Shown here in pieces: positions 31,100-43,980 of a stretch of 64,000 nt of DNA. This DNA is from Gnetum montanum (taxonomy: Eukaryota > Streptophyta > Gnetopsida > Gnetales > Gnetaceae), in NCBI GenBank assembly GCA_015680685.1, contig MNCI01029492.1, forward strand, positions 64,147 to 128,146, given 5' to 3'. The translations under genes and the position numbers were made by a program. Positions within the stretch are counted from its first letter, which is position 1, and each line of letters starts with the position of its first letter. The notes below the pieces were generated by a model. That model was given only the letters and a program-made list of their open reading frames with translations. It was not told where the DNA came from and ran no database searches.

Positions 31100-33660
31100 G
31101 GCAATTACTTCGATAGGTATGAATAATGAATACTCACAATGATCCATGCTATCCAAATTTTATGTTCATCTTCCACTAGGATTAATAGCTTCAATGGAGA
31201 GATCACATGAATAATGTTGTTTAAACACTTAAGAGAGCAACTCCATCCATGATACAAGCTTCCATAACCAAGGTTTAATTAGTTCATGTAGTAAAAGGGT
31301 ATCACATCAACAAGATGATGATGAGAACTTACCAACCTAATCCTATCTACTATAGTATAAATCAATGACAAGAATAACAACATTGGCATAGGAAGGAGAA
31401 TCACAAGCTCCCATCAGAAATGAAGTATAAGCAAGCATAGGATGAGGTGTATATGATCTATAGAAAGGAACAATCAAATCCTCATAGGTCTAATCCATGA
31501 CACGATAAGCACATTATGTTTAAATTTAATAAGAAGGAGTTGTTGAACATTACCATATGATTCTTGTTAAGAGTGCACTCTAATGATTATGAAGATGATC
31601 ATTGATGTAAAGCCTACCTCAGTAGACTCCAAAAAGTTCCATTCCACAAGCTTCCTAAGAAAAATTTAGCTTAGAAAACCAGAACAACACAATGAAATGA
31701 AGAAAATCTCCCTTTTATTAAGAAAACTCTCAAAATATAGAGAAATACATAAAACATGAGAAGCCAAGATTAACTCATAACTCTCCCAAGGATCTTAGAG
31801 GCCACACATGTCCCCTCTAAATCCTTAATTTCTCATCATGGAACTAATGCTCAAGACAAGATATTTATAAGAGATTCTTTGAAGTACTCTTGTTTTCCTC
31901 TCATTAATTCTTCTTGCACAAGCTCTCTCCTTGTAAAAGATCACAAACAACCAACCTTCTCTCTTGGATTGGCCTTTTCTTCAAGCCTAACTTGCTTCTT
32001 CTAATTAGCCTGATTAGCCTTAGGCATTTGATGTTTTTCTATAACTTATTGATGTGACCTTTCATCTTCCCTTCAATTTGCCATTCAATTTAATGTTTGT
32101 TAAAATTTTTATGAGACATCTTTTCCAAGTATAGAGATGTGAGAGAAGACATCTTGAAATTGGAGAAGACATATTACAGGAGATGTCTTACATGTTGGGG
32201 AGATGTCTTTCCTACTAGGGAAAAAAAATGCTTGTTTTGAGGTTTGGAACCTTCAGATGTCTCCAAACAAGTTACCATACATTCATGAACTCCATAAACT
32301 CATCAAAATGAGTCCAAAAGAGCTCCAAATATGCCAAAACACCTTGGAGTCATCATAAAAAAGGTCAACACAAGAAGGCACACATAAACAGGATGCACAC
32401 ACATCCAAGATACATTGAGGATTACACAAGGATTGGGTGATGTCATCATCAATCATGAACTAAGGGAATCCAATAGACATATAAACCCTAGCAAAGGAGC
32501 AAGACATAATGGCGAGATCGAATAGAAATGTGAAGTCAAAACACTAACTCTAATGAGTTATCCTCGTCAAATGATTTAGAAATTAGGGATAGAAGAGGGA
32601 TGGAACATAGTTGAAAAACAAGACTAGATATATGAGACTGAAATAAAATGGAATGAGAACATGATGATAATTGAGACAAGCCATAATTAGAAACACAAAC
32701 TATCATGCCTAATAGTGAAGATGAATCATTATTAACCACACAGAGCATGCTTCACATCAAAGAGGTTGTGCACATTCCAGCCAAGCATCAACATGAGAGT
32801 CACATCAAAAGGCTTAACTTGAACAACATGCCATGGTTTTAGGAAGGCTACGATGCCAACTTACATTATCATTTACAGACTTAGTATAGAGCCCTAAGCC
32901 AAACTCCATTTAAAGGTAGATTACTATGGTAAAATTTTTTAATGAAATATATTAAACTTACACTTCGTTATCTAATTTGAGGAAACAAGTCCAAGGATGG
33001 AAGCAATATACTCATGGGTCATTAGATGTAGCCTTGGGTATATATTACACTTTACTCCACAAATTTATCCATGGCCTCTTTCAAGGGGAAAAAATTTGCC
33101 ATATTATCGATGGAGTTAGAAACAAACCACATGATACCTTTGGATTATATGCATATGGGAGGCCATCAGAACTAAAATTTCATTGTATTTAAAAGCTCAT
33201 AGATTAAGTAACCAAAGAGAAAGGAGATCTCTAGAAAAAAGAAGATATAGAAAAATATAATAAAGAATCATCTCTTACTAATTGAGAGGTTGTAGGAATA
33301 TTTAGAGGTGAATACAATTGAGAAGAGGGTGTAGTAGAAGACTTTGCAAATTCAAAAATTAATCTAAAGAATAGTGACATATATCAACAACATGAGGAAT
33401 GCTATTAATAAAATATTTTCAACGACATTAAAAATAATGGATAAAATAACAAAATAGGAAGAAACAATAAAATCCAAACAAGAGTTGCCAAAGAAAAACA
33501 AGAAGGATAAGTCTAAGTGAAAAGGCAAATTAGTTGCTAATGATAAAGTATCTAATTTAGATATAAAATTTAATGATGAATACGAATGTTGCAAGTACAA
33601 ACATGCTAAGGTTGTTTGCTCTCTTATGTTGCAAATGATTATAATTATACAAGAATTAGG
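31100..33660 (+). pseudogene. gag: gag relic of element D (split by solo LTR L)
   Basis: Starts near ATG 31100, is broken at 31603-32451 by LTR L and resumes with TQSMLHIKEVVHIPAKHQ-HIKRLNLNNMPWF-EGYDAN (32735-32860). The core RKQVQGWKQYTHGSLDVALG with CHIIDGVRN (32977-33125) aligns with Gag of X and F. A knuckle-like CCKYKHAKVVC lies near 33585-33620. Stops are frequent. It is more diverged than Gag of X. Confidence 0.65.
31603..32451 (-). mobile_element. Solo LTR L
   Basis: 849 bp with plus-strand ends TGATGTAAAG and GTCATCATCA, flanked by exact ATCAT duplications (31598-31602, 32452-32456). On the minus strand: TATA-like CTTATAAATATC near 31868 and AATAAAAGGGAG polyadenylation-like signal near 31714. 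U3 repeats the word AGACATCT. No similarity to the other LTRs here, so a separate family. It breaks the gag of D. Confidence 0.8.
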
Positions 33661-34400
33661 TACCTATGCTCTAAATCTAGAGTTTGTTAAAAAAAATATG
33701 TTGGGGAGGTTTTCATATTTACATAGTTATTACAAAAACACCTTGTACTACTCAAGTGAAGTAGCACCTTAGCCAAAAGAGCAGTATTAGTAGTAAAGGC
33801 AAACTTCATAGCCATGGGAAATGCCATCATCCTAACAACAATACCCATACCACCATGTTGATCATTACAAGTACTTGGTATAGTAGCCAGTCTTTGTAAT
33901 AAGTCATGCTTCTTCTACACATCATTGTTACCTTCCAAAATATCATAGACATGTTGCACATACTCCTCAGTCTCCATCTTATGTTTTTTATTTGCTTCAA
34001 AATTTCTAACCTTTTATGCCTCCATTTTAAATATAAATAGAGCTACCATCACAACAACAATAAATAGATGCTACTTTTGTAATTCATATGTAGTTAAATA
34101 ATGACCCAACTAGTCATGAGTGCAAACTTAGAAAACATTCTTGCTTTAGGATAAAACCTAAGTTTGTATTCATTTTTGGTGGATCCATTCATTCAACTAA
34201 TTTATTAAGATTTCAAAAACTAGTGGCTCAAAATGCAAACAATGTGCTACCTCATGTTCAACAATAGTAGCTAATATAACAAATGGTAGTAAAAATTACT
34301 ATTAAGATAGTCATGCTCAGTTAGGTAATCACAAGTTGGATTAAGGTAATATCCCTTTCATTGAAAGGAATATATCCTAGTAATCCACTTATTTAGTTGC
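33661..34400 (+). other. Gag-protease linker of element D, decayed
   Basis: Corresponds in position to the Pro/Tyr/Gln-rich Gag tail and linker of relatives (compare 15300-16000 and 8450-9080). It shows scattered coding similarity only; no separate gene supported. Confidence 0.4.
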
Positions 34401-34404
34401 AAAC

Positions 34405-34935
34405 TACAAAACATTCATCTTACAAAGCTTTCATAGATTTAGGTTTAAGCATAAATCTTATCTCAAAGAAAATGTATCAAACTTGAAACTTACCTCTATT
34501 AAAGAAAACTAATATCAAGTTATAGCTAATAAATTAATAAATCATAGCTCCTTTGAGACAAGTTGAAGATGTTGTAACCACTATTAATAGGTGGCTTTAT
34601 TCTATTCATTTTCTAGTAATTCATACAAAGGGAAACAAGAATGATTTTTCTATCCTTATAAGTGTATTGGAGCTTGAAATAATTGAAACTTATGTACACC
34701 CCAAGTTTTATAAAAGTTTATAACTCAGTGCTACCTAGTAGAATCAAATCTGTGACTTTTCTATCATTATGGTAAGGACATGGCTAAGCATAATTAATGC
34801 CAAATTAGGCATTAGAGATCTCTACTTGGATATTGATAAGAAGAATGAATATGGTATTATGGAGAGGAAGAAAGTTCCATGTATTGCCTATGATAAAGCA
34901 AGGTGTTGTTGTGTGCAGAAATTTGTAATGTAAAA
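34405..34935 (+). pseudogene. Aspartic protease relic of element D
   Basis: YKAFIDLGLSINLISKKMYQ (34417-34476) is the protease active-site block with the Ser after the catalytic Asp changed to Leu. It is followed by NLPLLKKTNIKL and, near 34770-34930, TWLSIINAKLGIRDL and RKKVPCIAYDKARCCCVQK, which match the end of the protease in element C. No RT follows. Confidence 0.6.
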
Positions 34936-36398
34936 ACTACCACTAATCCAACATGCAACAATTTTGAAAAGTAACAATGCATGTAGAAAAGTTTATATAC
35001 AATAGCCACTAGATAAGAAGATACCTAATGGCTAATGGAGGATAAAGCAAAACCATCCAAAATATGCATGGAACCATCAAATAATTTATTACTTTCTGCA
35101 TGATCCATCTTCTAAATCTTCATCCTTAACCTTAGTCAAAGGGAGATGAGGTTTAATAAGGATATTATGAGTTGTGGTTTTTAAAATTTTTTTGAACCTC
35201 TTTCCATTTCTTATTGTTTTCGTATTTCTTTATGTTTTATTATTTCTTTATATTTTACAACTTTTTGAAATGTTTTCCATTTCTTAACCATTTTTATTTT
35301 TTTGATCATTTTTATGTTTTTGAATTATTTTTATTTTCCTTTATGATCATACTATTAGTACTTCAACTATGTTTTTCCTTTCTTTTATTATTTTAACTTG
35401 ATTTGCATGGTTTTTCTCAACTACATCATGAAGTTGCATAAATCCATTCCATATTTCATGCTGGAAGTAATGTATTCCTTTCTTACCATTCCATCTCACC
35501 GAGTTATTATAAATCAATATTTTTATGTTATGGTAATATTTTACAGATGTGTGCAAATGAGAAATGAACATTCTTTTGGTTTGTGCTTTTTGTTGATACT
35601 AAACTACTAGGGTGTCTACGTGTATCTTAGTTAGTGGTTATCCAAGGATGAGAAAGGATGAGCCTACTATGAGGAGGAGCCACTTAAATAACTATTGTTT
35701 ATGAATAGTTACATTTTCATTAGAAATATTACAAGATCCTATGTGGCTTCTTTTGATATTGAAATTCTTTGATTTTTCCTTTCAAAATCTTACCATATGA
35801 ACATAAAATATCATGTTTTGTAAATCTTACAAGGAAAAATTATGAATTATTATAACATTTAATATTATAAGATGTCACAAAATGAGAAAGAGGACAAGAG
35901 ATTGGTATACACATGAAAAAATTATTTCTAATTAAGTTTTGACTCACTAATCTTTTGATCCTTAATATAGATGACACCTAAGAGATTGAGAGACCAAGGA
36001 AGAAAATAAAACATGAGCTCATGTGACAACTAAAATTTGAAGGAAACGATCATGAATATGGTATTCTAGATGTTTTCAAACAAGTTTAAAATAAAAGAGA
36101 TCTACAAACCAATAAAGAAAAGAATATGTCAATTCAATAGTAATTCAAGAAGAAAAGAAAAAGACCTATCCCACATGGATTGCACTTATTCAAAGTCATT
36201 CATTTGTAATAATTTTTACATGATGTAAATTTTGTATAATGGATAACCACTTGAAAATTTTGTTGAATGCAACACTCACAATTTTGTCATGTATTAATTA
36301 TGTAACTAGTCTACTCCTAGCCATTCCATAATTTTTGTAATTGGACTTCATCCATTTTGTATAACTCAAGAACAAGCTTTTTATGAGTCGTGGGGATA
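34936..36398 (+). other. Spacer and PPT of element D
   Basis: AT-rich spacer with T-rich tract 35180-35400. No RT, integrase or ORF2. GAGTCGTGGGGATA just before 36399 is a weakened PPT. Confidence 0.5.
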
Positions 36399-37324
36399 TG
36401 ATGAAGCCTCATAGATCTTATGTTAAGAAGCTTAAGGCTAGGGTGATGTGTCATTGGGACATGTTGATATAGCTCTTGTTTTGAGATTTATGAATAATAA
36501 AAATCATAGTCCATTAGCTGCAACATCATAGCCTTTACTACAAAGTTGCAAATGCGATGTGTCAATGGTAATAAAAGTCTATAAATATGTACATTATAAT
36601 GGTGAAAATGAAATAGTTTTAATCCATGGTAGGTAAGCTCTATTAATTTGATTTTCCATTTCTTATACTAGTCAATAAGTACCCATAGCATGTGATTGAG
36701 TGAATTATCTAAAGTCTTTATTCAAGTGGTTACACCTACATGTACCCATGAAAAGTAATAATACTCAAGATTAATTCCTTCAGATTGCAACACTGACTTA
36801 AATTATATTTACTTTATTGCATTTATTTTCCCACATGTGTTTACTACTCTCCTAACATAAAATTTAAATTTTCATGCACCTTGGCCATAAATGAAATAAG
36901 TGTGAATGATCTTGAGTATTAAATATTTCTCAACTTGGTAATCCTAGTAGCTAATTACTTAGTACATTCGATAGCAAGATAGCATGCTAATCCTAGTAGT
37001 TGATGCATCTATTCAGGAATGTAATGGAAGATCACAAAACACACACTTGTGAACATAGGCTAGATTAGGAATTACCTTCTATTATTAGTTAATTAGATTA
37101 TTAAATATAATTAATTTGCTTATATATAATTAGATATATGAATCATATAACATTAGTGATCATATGTCTCAATCATGCGTAACCATACACTATGAACCCA
37201 CTATGACTATGACTAGAAAGACAACTTGTGATTGATCCAAGCTACTATTAAACATTTAACCTATCCCTTCCATGGATTATAACACAGTTTATTAAAATTC
37301 TTGTAAATTGTGTGGTTAGACATT
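36399..37324 (+). mobile_element. 3' LTR of element D, left piece
   Basis: 926 bp starting TGATGAAGCCTCATAG. The remaining 21 bases are at 52890-52910, after the nested C/B block. TATA-like TCTATAAATATG near 36580. Colinear with 29093-30878. The insertion of C at ACATT lies 26 bases before the LTR end. Confidence 0.75.
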
Positions 37325-38101
37325 TGATGAGTGGAAAGGTACCCCCACACTCAACCATACGAACATGAGCATCTCACGCATGATTCGGTCGAACTCCAAG
37401 GACTAAGTGCTTACGTGTCCTAATGGAACACTTAAAGTTAATCAATCGCTATCTTCCCAAACTTACTTGTATTGTCACAGTTGTATAGTTAAGTAAGCTT
37501 GAGGTACATGATTTTTATGTCTTTTATCTTTTTAATGTCCTATGCTAATGGGGAAGGTGAAGAGAACTAATTGACTAACTTTCATTAACTATTCACTAAC
37601 TAAGTTCTAATCATCCTAGCACTAGTATCCATTCCCACTTTCCGCACACACCCTAAACCAGTGCAACGCTGTTGGGATTACCAAACACTACTCGTTACTG
37701 GGTTACCAAGTGCTACACAGGTGCTCGAAGTAGTCGTACTGAGTTCACTTAACTAGGAGAGTGAAGGGTTGAGAGAGATTAATTATCTAGGAAAGCATTT
37801 AAACATTTAACAATAATTAAATCCTATTTAGCTTAGTCCACATGCTACAAGGTTTATCAAAAAGTTCAGCTTTATTGTTGTACACAAATGTGTGCTCAGG
37901 TACAATTTGCTCAAATAAAGATCCGTTCACTTTAAGACTCCTACTACGGGCACATGGAAATCATTCTAACTCTGGAATGGTAAAACTACAAGAATTTGGC
38001 TAAGGGTCTAAGTCTAGATGTCTCAATTAGGGAAGGTTGCCTCTTATTTATAGACATTGTAGTAAGCTACGATATTTCATACGCAATATCGCATCCCATC
38101 A
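37325..38101 (-). mobile_element. 3' LTR of element C
   Basis: 777 bp, minus-strand TGATGGGATGCGATATTGCG to CCACTCATCA. U3 has fewer GATATC-type units than in X. TATA-like TCTATAAATAAGAGG (minus) near 38045. Confidence 0.85.
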
Positions 38102-40040
38102 TACCCCCATGACTGAATGAAAACTCGTCCTCGAGTTCCTTAAAAAATATTGGAAAGGTATGGGATTATTGACTTGAATGATACTAATGGTGAATGGGGT
38201 GACATGTGAACGGATCATCATTACAGTACATGAGAAAATCAGTGTTCATAACAACAAGAGTGAACACTATACACATTTCACATCCAGCCTTATTTGGCAG
38301 TTGAGAGAGAAGAGAGAAGAGAGAAAAAGGTTTGTTGCTGCTGGCGCCAAGATTGCACCTTTCATTGTCCATCCATAAGTGTGTCATCAATCTTGTTCCT
38401 TGCATAACTACTCCAACGCCAGTATATTCCAAGTGTTCCTCCAAATCTAATCCATTGGTGTATGATTGTCATCTGCACACACAACACAGTCTTATATTAG
38501 CAAGGATAAATGGATTACAATGTAGTTGATACCTTGCCTTAGTGACAGGTCCATTGGCTAAGTTGTGATATGGCTTATGTGGATTTTGGAGATATAACAC
38601 TGGTGACTACCCAAAGTGTAAGGGTTTAGGGAAAATCGAAAAAATTAGACTAGGACCCCCATGACTAAGAGCGAACCTTCGGTAGCAAGAGAATGGAAAC
38701 AGAAAGGGAATAAGAAAGATGGAGAAAAAGAGACAACTGCAACGCCGATAAAATGGATGTCAAAGATGGAAATGAACAAAATAAATGTTAATTGCAAAAA
38801 TGTTTAAGGGAAAGAAATTAACTAATGCACCAGATAGGAATGCTAGTGGGTCCTCCCCAAAGTAGGCTCATGCCCTTAATGCCCTGACATTCCCACATTT
38901 AAAGAGTCCATAGACTCTAGAAATGTCATTTGGAAGCAAGAGTTAAAGTCTTAACCACAAGAGTTTACCAAAAAGAAAACAATGCATCAACCAAAATATA
39001 AACTACTGATACAATCGGCAATGAGGTGAACAATGGAGAAAGAACAATGGAAGAAGAGAATAGAATGGAGTCTCAAGAACAAGGTGGTGTATAGCCCCTT
39101 GTGTATTAATGGTTAATGTGACTTAGTAGATCTCATTCCAAATCCAGCCTCAAACAATCCACATCCAATGACTTTGCATTAATACATTTGGCCAATTCAT
39201 CCACCTGAAGTAACAAGAATGCCTCTGCCAAAGAGTCACCACTAGTAATGGGCCTTAGTTAGAGGGAACATGTTTTTTTAGTTCCATAACTAGTTCTTGT
39301 AGCCCAAGTGATTATTTCATCTAAGGGTGTGCTTTGAATTCTCACTTTTTTCTTTTTTTTCTTTTTTGCATGAGAACCACACCATGCAAAGACTTATTAT
39401 TTTTATTAGCTTAGCTTCCCGATAATGGAGCAGCATCAGAATGGTAAGGAAAACTCAAAAAGAGAACATCCAAGCACCCAAGAGAATGGCCAACACAAAT
39501 TCATCAAGTTCCCTTGAAGTCACACCCTTTTCAATCCTTGAGTCTTTCCTTAGTTTTGGAAATGCCCAATCACCAATTCATTGATAGTTCTATTATTTTT
39601 TGAAGAAAGGAACTGTACAGTTCCAAGCCAAGAGAGACCATACAAATTTATGGATGCATGGATGATGTGGACTCATTGCCTGTTATATCAAAAGAACCAT
39701 ATCTTAGTATTAACATTATAACTCAAAGGTAAAAACCAAACATTAGCAACCAATAGAATATAGTTCATACCATCATCAGGAGCACTTATTAAGTGACAAA
39801 CCTAACAAAATCAGTAAACTCACAAATAAACAAAAAAGTATGAACGATGTTGTAAAACAAAAATAAGAAAAGTTCAAGAAATTTGTAAAAAAAGACTTAA
39901 AAAGGAATTGAGGGTCTTGATTGATCAACATAGGTGGCCATCTCCCCCATGACTAAGTTGGAAGGGGAAGATCTGAGATAATGAGCAAGGTTGTCCTTTC
40001 TCCAATGTGCTATGTGCATTGACCATTATAGATTCATGGT
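38102..40040 (-). other. PPT and post-pol spacer of element C
   Basis: PPT CAGTCATGGGGGTA (minus) at 38102-38115. The rest is spacer. A minus-strand frame at 38184-38444 has no recognisable motif. Near 39930-39960 it carries the inverse of ACTTAGTCATGG-GGAGATGG, the motif that follows integrase in A (12328), which anchors the pol deletion. Confidence 0.5.
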
Positions 40041-40329
40041 AAGGTTTGGTTTGTTGCATACCAACTAGAATTATCTTATCGGATTATTTTTTTGAATTTC
40101 TTAGAAGTTTCCAACTTCCCCTAATTGATGGTTTCAAGTTAAGGTTTGGAAGTTGGCGATGCTCTTGCTCCAGTGCATCTATGCTTTCGATGTGAGTGCA
40201 AGTTGTTCCCTCAGTTAGTTCCATGCACATTGGTGAGTTGCTCTTTTGATTAGCTATCAATGACTAGGTGTCTTCTTGTTGTGTGGTTGCTACATACATG
40301 CACTTTTGTATGTTAATTTCTTGGGCACA

Positions 40330-40790
40330 TCAGTTGCATGTAGGTAATGTTGAACATTCCTGTACGCAATCACACCTTGTACCACTGTATGTGATGCATG
40401 GAACTTTCTTCTTCTCGATCTTCCCACAAGTGTTTTCCTTAAATATTTCTAGGGAAAGATCACGGATTCCTAGGCATGCATTTATGGTACTTAGCCATGC
40501 CCTTCCCATTATTATTGTGAAGTCCCCTTTGTCATTGTTTACTTGTATTACTAAGAAATCATCTAGGTATGACCACCCACACACAATGGTAACAATGTCC
40601 TCCACCAGTCCCAAGGGAACAATGATGGATTGGTCAGCCAGCTCTAACCGAATATTGCTCTTCTTTAGTGGAGGTAGGTTTCAGGCTTTATACATCTCTT
40701 GTGATATTAAGTTAACTCCAGAACCTGAGTCCATAAGAGCTTTACAAGGTTCATTCCTAGCGACTTGGAGATAGATTAAAGGGCTTCCAG
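40330..40790 (-). pseudogene. Aspartic protease of element C (active site intact)
   Basis: Minus strand: EPCKALMDSGSGVNLI (about 40705-40750) with the catalytic D-S-G triad preserved, then SQEMYKA, one TGA, NLPPLKKSNIRLELADQSII, GLVEDIVTIVCGWSYLDDFL, GDFTIIMGRAWLSTINACLG and KKKVPCITYSGTRCDCVQ. This is the best preserved protease in the window; the single stop is a likely CGA-to-TGA change. It would process Gag; no polymerase is linked to it. Confidence 0.75.
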
Positions 40791-40984
40791 GGTTAGAGAA
40801 TTTCCTGGGAAGGTGGCCCTCCTTAATCTAGTCAGTGACAACATCTATTAACATAGCCATGTGTGTTGAGCTCTGTTTTTGATTTGAAGGGAGCTCTGAA
40901 ACCTTATTCGATGGAGAAGTGTTTAGAGGCTCAAATGCTTGTGGTTGTGAAAGCTTGGTTGGACTGTTGGTTTTGAAGAAAGGT

Positions 40985-43404
40985 CTTCTCTTTGTACGGT
41001 TGTCAGAACCAATAGTGGGTTAGAGGTTCACAACTCTCGTAGCATTACATTGTTGTGGTTGAGTGGGGAGTTCCCCTTGCATTGCTAGAGCAAGTGGTAA
41101 TGGAGCTATCAGTGTGAGAGTTGCAGATGGGTTTGGAGGATGGTATGTTTGTGGGTTGTCTCCCCCAGGAGAAGGACTCCTATAATACTCTCGAGCTTGG
41201 TAGTGATGTTGTGGGGTCACATGATAGATAGAGTCACATGGAGAGATTGGCTGCTACACGTAATAGCCATATGGATTTGGTTTCTAGTAAGGGTATTTTT
41301 TCCTTGGTGGTGGCATCCTCCATGACTATGGTTATTACCACTGCTGGTGTTGCTCAATAGGTTGTGGCAGAGTTCCACTTGGATAATACCTTAAAGGTTG
41401 GTGGAACTGCCTTGGGATACCTTGGGGATAAGGTAACTGTTGGGGTGCTTGCTGCTTGTCAAGTCATGGGTTGAGTGCATACATCCCAGACTCTTGTAGG
41501 TGTGAAATTACTGGGCAACATCCCTTAGGATGGTTGTATTGGCATATCTCACATCCACTGTCATTGTCTATATCAGAATCCACAACCTCTTTGGTGATGG
41601 CCATTTTACCCTTACCTTTGTTATGTGCACTATCCATGTCCCTCTTTTTCTTTTTATCATAGTCACTACTTCACTCCTTAGACTCCTCTAAATTTTGAGA
41701 ATGGTTTCAAATCTACTATCTAAGGAGTCCCACATTTGGTCTACCTTTGCTGACACTTTTGTTGTTAATTTTTGGAGCAACAAGGTTTTTCTATTCACCA
41801 TCTCTTCGAGTGATGACTCTTCCTCCTTCTCACAGAATCTCACTCCCCTTTTTCGGAGCGAAGGATCATGGTTGTACTCTTCCACACTTTCTCTCTTACG
41901 TAGCTCTCCTTCTTCCTTGGCTACTTGCCCCAACAATCTAAGAACCTAATGGGACCTAAGCTCTAATAATCTCCCTTGGGCATACGTTCCAAGGGTTCTC
42001 CTCGTTTCATGCCTAAGTCCATCTACGAGGTGGCATAGTTGATCCTGCTGTGTGTAACCATGGCCCAGGCAATGATGTAACAATGCGTAATAATGGTCCA
42101 TGGCAGCATCCAAGGGTTCATGATTTCCCTGCTTCCATCCTTGGATTTTCTTTCATAGGTTGGACACCTCAAAGTACATTTGATACTTATCATTAAACAA
42201 TTCTAGCATGGTACTCCATCTTTGAATGGATTCCAGTTCTAAGGACCAGTACCGGCTTTCTGCTTCTTTTACTAGTGTCCTTGGGAACAACTTTAATTTT
42301 TTCCACTCGCTCTCAATGTTCTGCAAGGCACATGCATCATGAAATTCTTGTAAGTGGTTCTAAGGATCGGCGTTGTATCCCCCCTCAAATTGTGGGCTGT
42401 TATTCATGTCTAGTCTCTTGATCCTGCTATCTTTTTGGTGCCTTATGGGTATTCTTATGACCTCTGTGATGTCTAACACGCTTTGGGTTGTGAGTAGGGG
42501 TTCTTCATGGTCATTTCTTTCATAGCATCTATGATGTCTACGCAATTCCCTACTATCCCTTCTTCTATGCCGTGATTTTCTAGAATGCCCTCGTCCTCCT
42601 TCTTGACTCTCTTGTCGAGGTTTCTCACTCTGTTTAGCCTTATCCTCATGTTTAGGTTCCTTATGACTGTATTCTGATATAGAAGGAGATGGTGAATGTG
42701 AAAATGAAGGTGAACAAAAAGGAGAACTATTTCCATGATGATGTTCCTACCTTCTCTTCAATGGTCTCAGCCCCAATCGTGATTACAATCAGACTGCCCG
42801 CCCTTATCATGTGTTTGTATTCCCTCATTGAACACTTGGTGTTCATGGGGATCAAGACTAGGGTTGTGAATCGTAGAGTGAAGGTTCTGATACACCACCT
42901 CCTCACCACCATTAGGAGGGGGAACATCATTTTGTGGAAAACCTATTAAAATAGGTTCACCACCCTCAATTTCGCTTAAGACGAGTGGAGCATTATGGGG
43001 TCTTTTGCCCTTCAATAATGTATAGTATCTCTCCTATCGCAAGTCCCTTTGATGTTGTGCTTCTGTGGGATCATAGTCCCTTGTGTCATAACCACATGCA
43101 ACATGCTTTGCATACAACTATGACATGCCTATTCGTGTGAGAGCATGAAGGAGAATGTTGGGGACTGCTTAGTCTAGAGGCAACACTATGTTACCCTCCA
43201 AGTCTCTTCAATGTAGTTGTTCATCCTAATGGAGGATAAAGGTAAATCATGATGAATATATACCACATGGAATTGTTGAAGAACTAGTAGATCTTGGTTA
43301 CATGTGTTGTGCTGTCGACTGTCTCTAGTGTTGGTCCTAGGTGATGAAATGCTTTTGTGTGAAGAAGAAGATATTTTTGTCTTATTCGGTGTGCTATTTA
43401 CCAT
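40985..43404 (-). pseudogene. gag: gag relic of element C
   Basis: Minus strand from ATG near 43404. N-terminal MVNSTPNKTKISSSSHKS; charged His/Arg region; LLTTQSVLDITEVIRIPIRH and RIKRLDMNN-QFEGGYNADP (42360-42500); NHGSREI/WKQ-type core near 42130; coiled KRESVEEYNHDPSLRKR and NRKTLLLQKLTTKVSAKVDQ (41690-41930); knuckle-like CEICQYNHPKGC (41518-41553), the most complete version in the window; Pro/Tyr-rich tail (41000-41460). Several stops and frameshifts. Confidence 0.7.
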
Positions 43405-43494
43405 TGTCTAATTTTTATTTTGATCAACCCTAAGGGTTCATTCTAGTGTCCTAATGATCTCCTATGTTCTACATAGCACACAAACAACTAAGTC

Positions 43495-43511
43495 CCTGAC
43501 AACAGTGCCAA
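43495..43511 (-). other. Primer-binding site of element C
   Basis: Minus strand TGGCACTGTTGTCAGGG abuts the 5' LTR; a mutated tRNA-Asp-type site. Confidence 0.7.
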
Positions 43512-43980
43512 TGATGAGTGGCAAGGTATCCCTACACTCAACCATACGAATACGAGCATCTCACATGTGATCCGGTCAAACTCCAAGGACTAAGTGCTTA
43601 CGTGCCCTAATGGAACACTTAAGGTTAATCAATCGTTGTCTTCCCAAACTTACTTGTATTGTCACGGTTGTATGGTTAAGTAAACTTGAGGTACATGATT
43701 TTTATGTCTTTTATCTTTTTAATGTCCTATGCTAATGGGGAAGGTGAAGAGAACTAATTGACTAATTTTCATTAACTATTCACTAACTAGGTTCTAATCA
43801 TCCTAGCACTAGTATCCATTCCCACTTTCCACACACACCCTAAACTAGTGCAATGCTGCTAGGATTACCAAATGCTACTCATTACTGGGTTACCAAGTGC
43901 TACACGTGCTCGAAGCAGTCGTACTAAGTGCACTTAACTATGTGAGTTAAGGGTTGAGAAAGATTAATTATCTAGGAAAG
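43512..43980 (-). mobile_element. 5' LTR of element C, left piece
   Basis: Continues at 52558-52884; together 796 bp. Element B sits between. The target copy of GAAAG ends at 43980. The 3' LTR of C shows the empty site TCTAGGAAAGCATTT near 37790. Confidence 0.85.

Noticed and set aside
32536-32748. Minus-strand 70-codon protein
   Set aside because: Lies antisense within the gag relic of element D, with the sense strand matching the TQSMLHIKEVV block.
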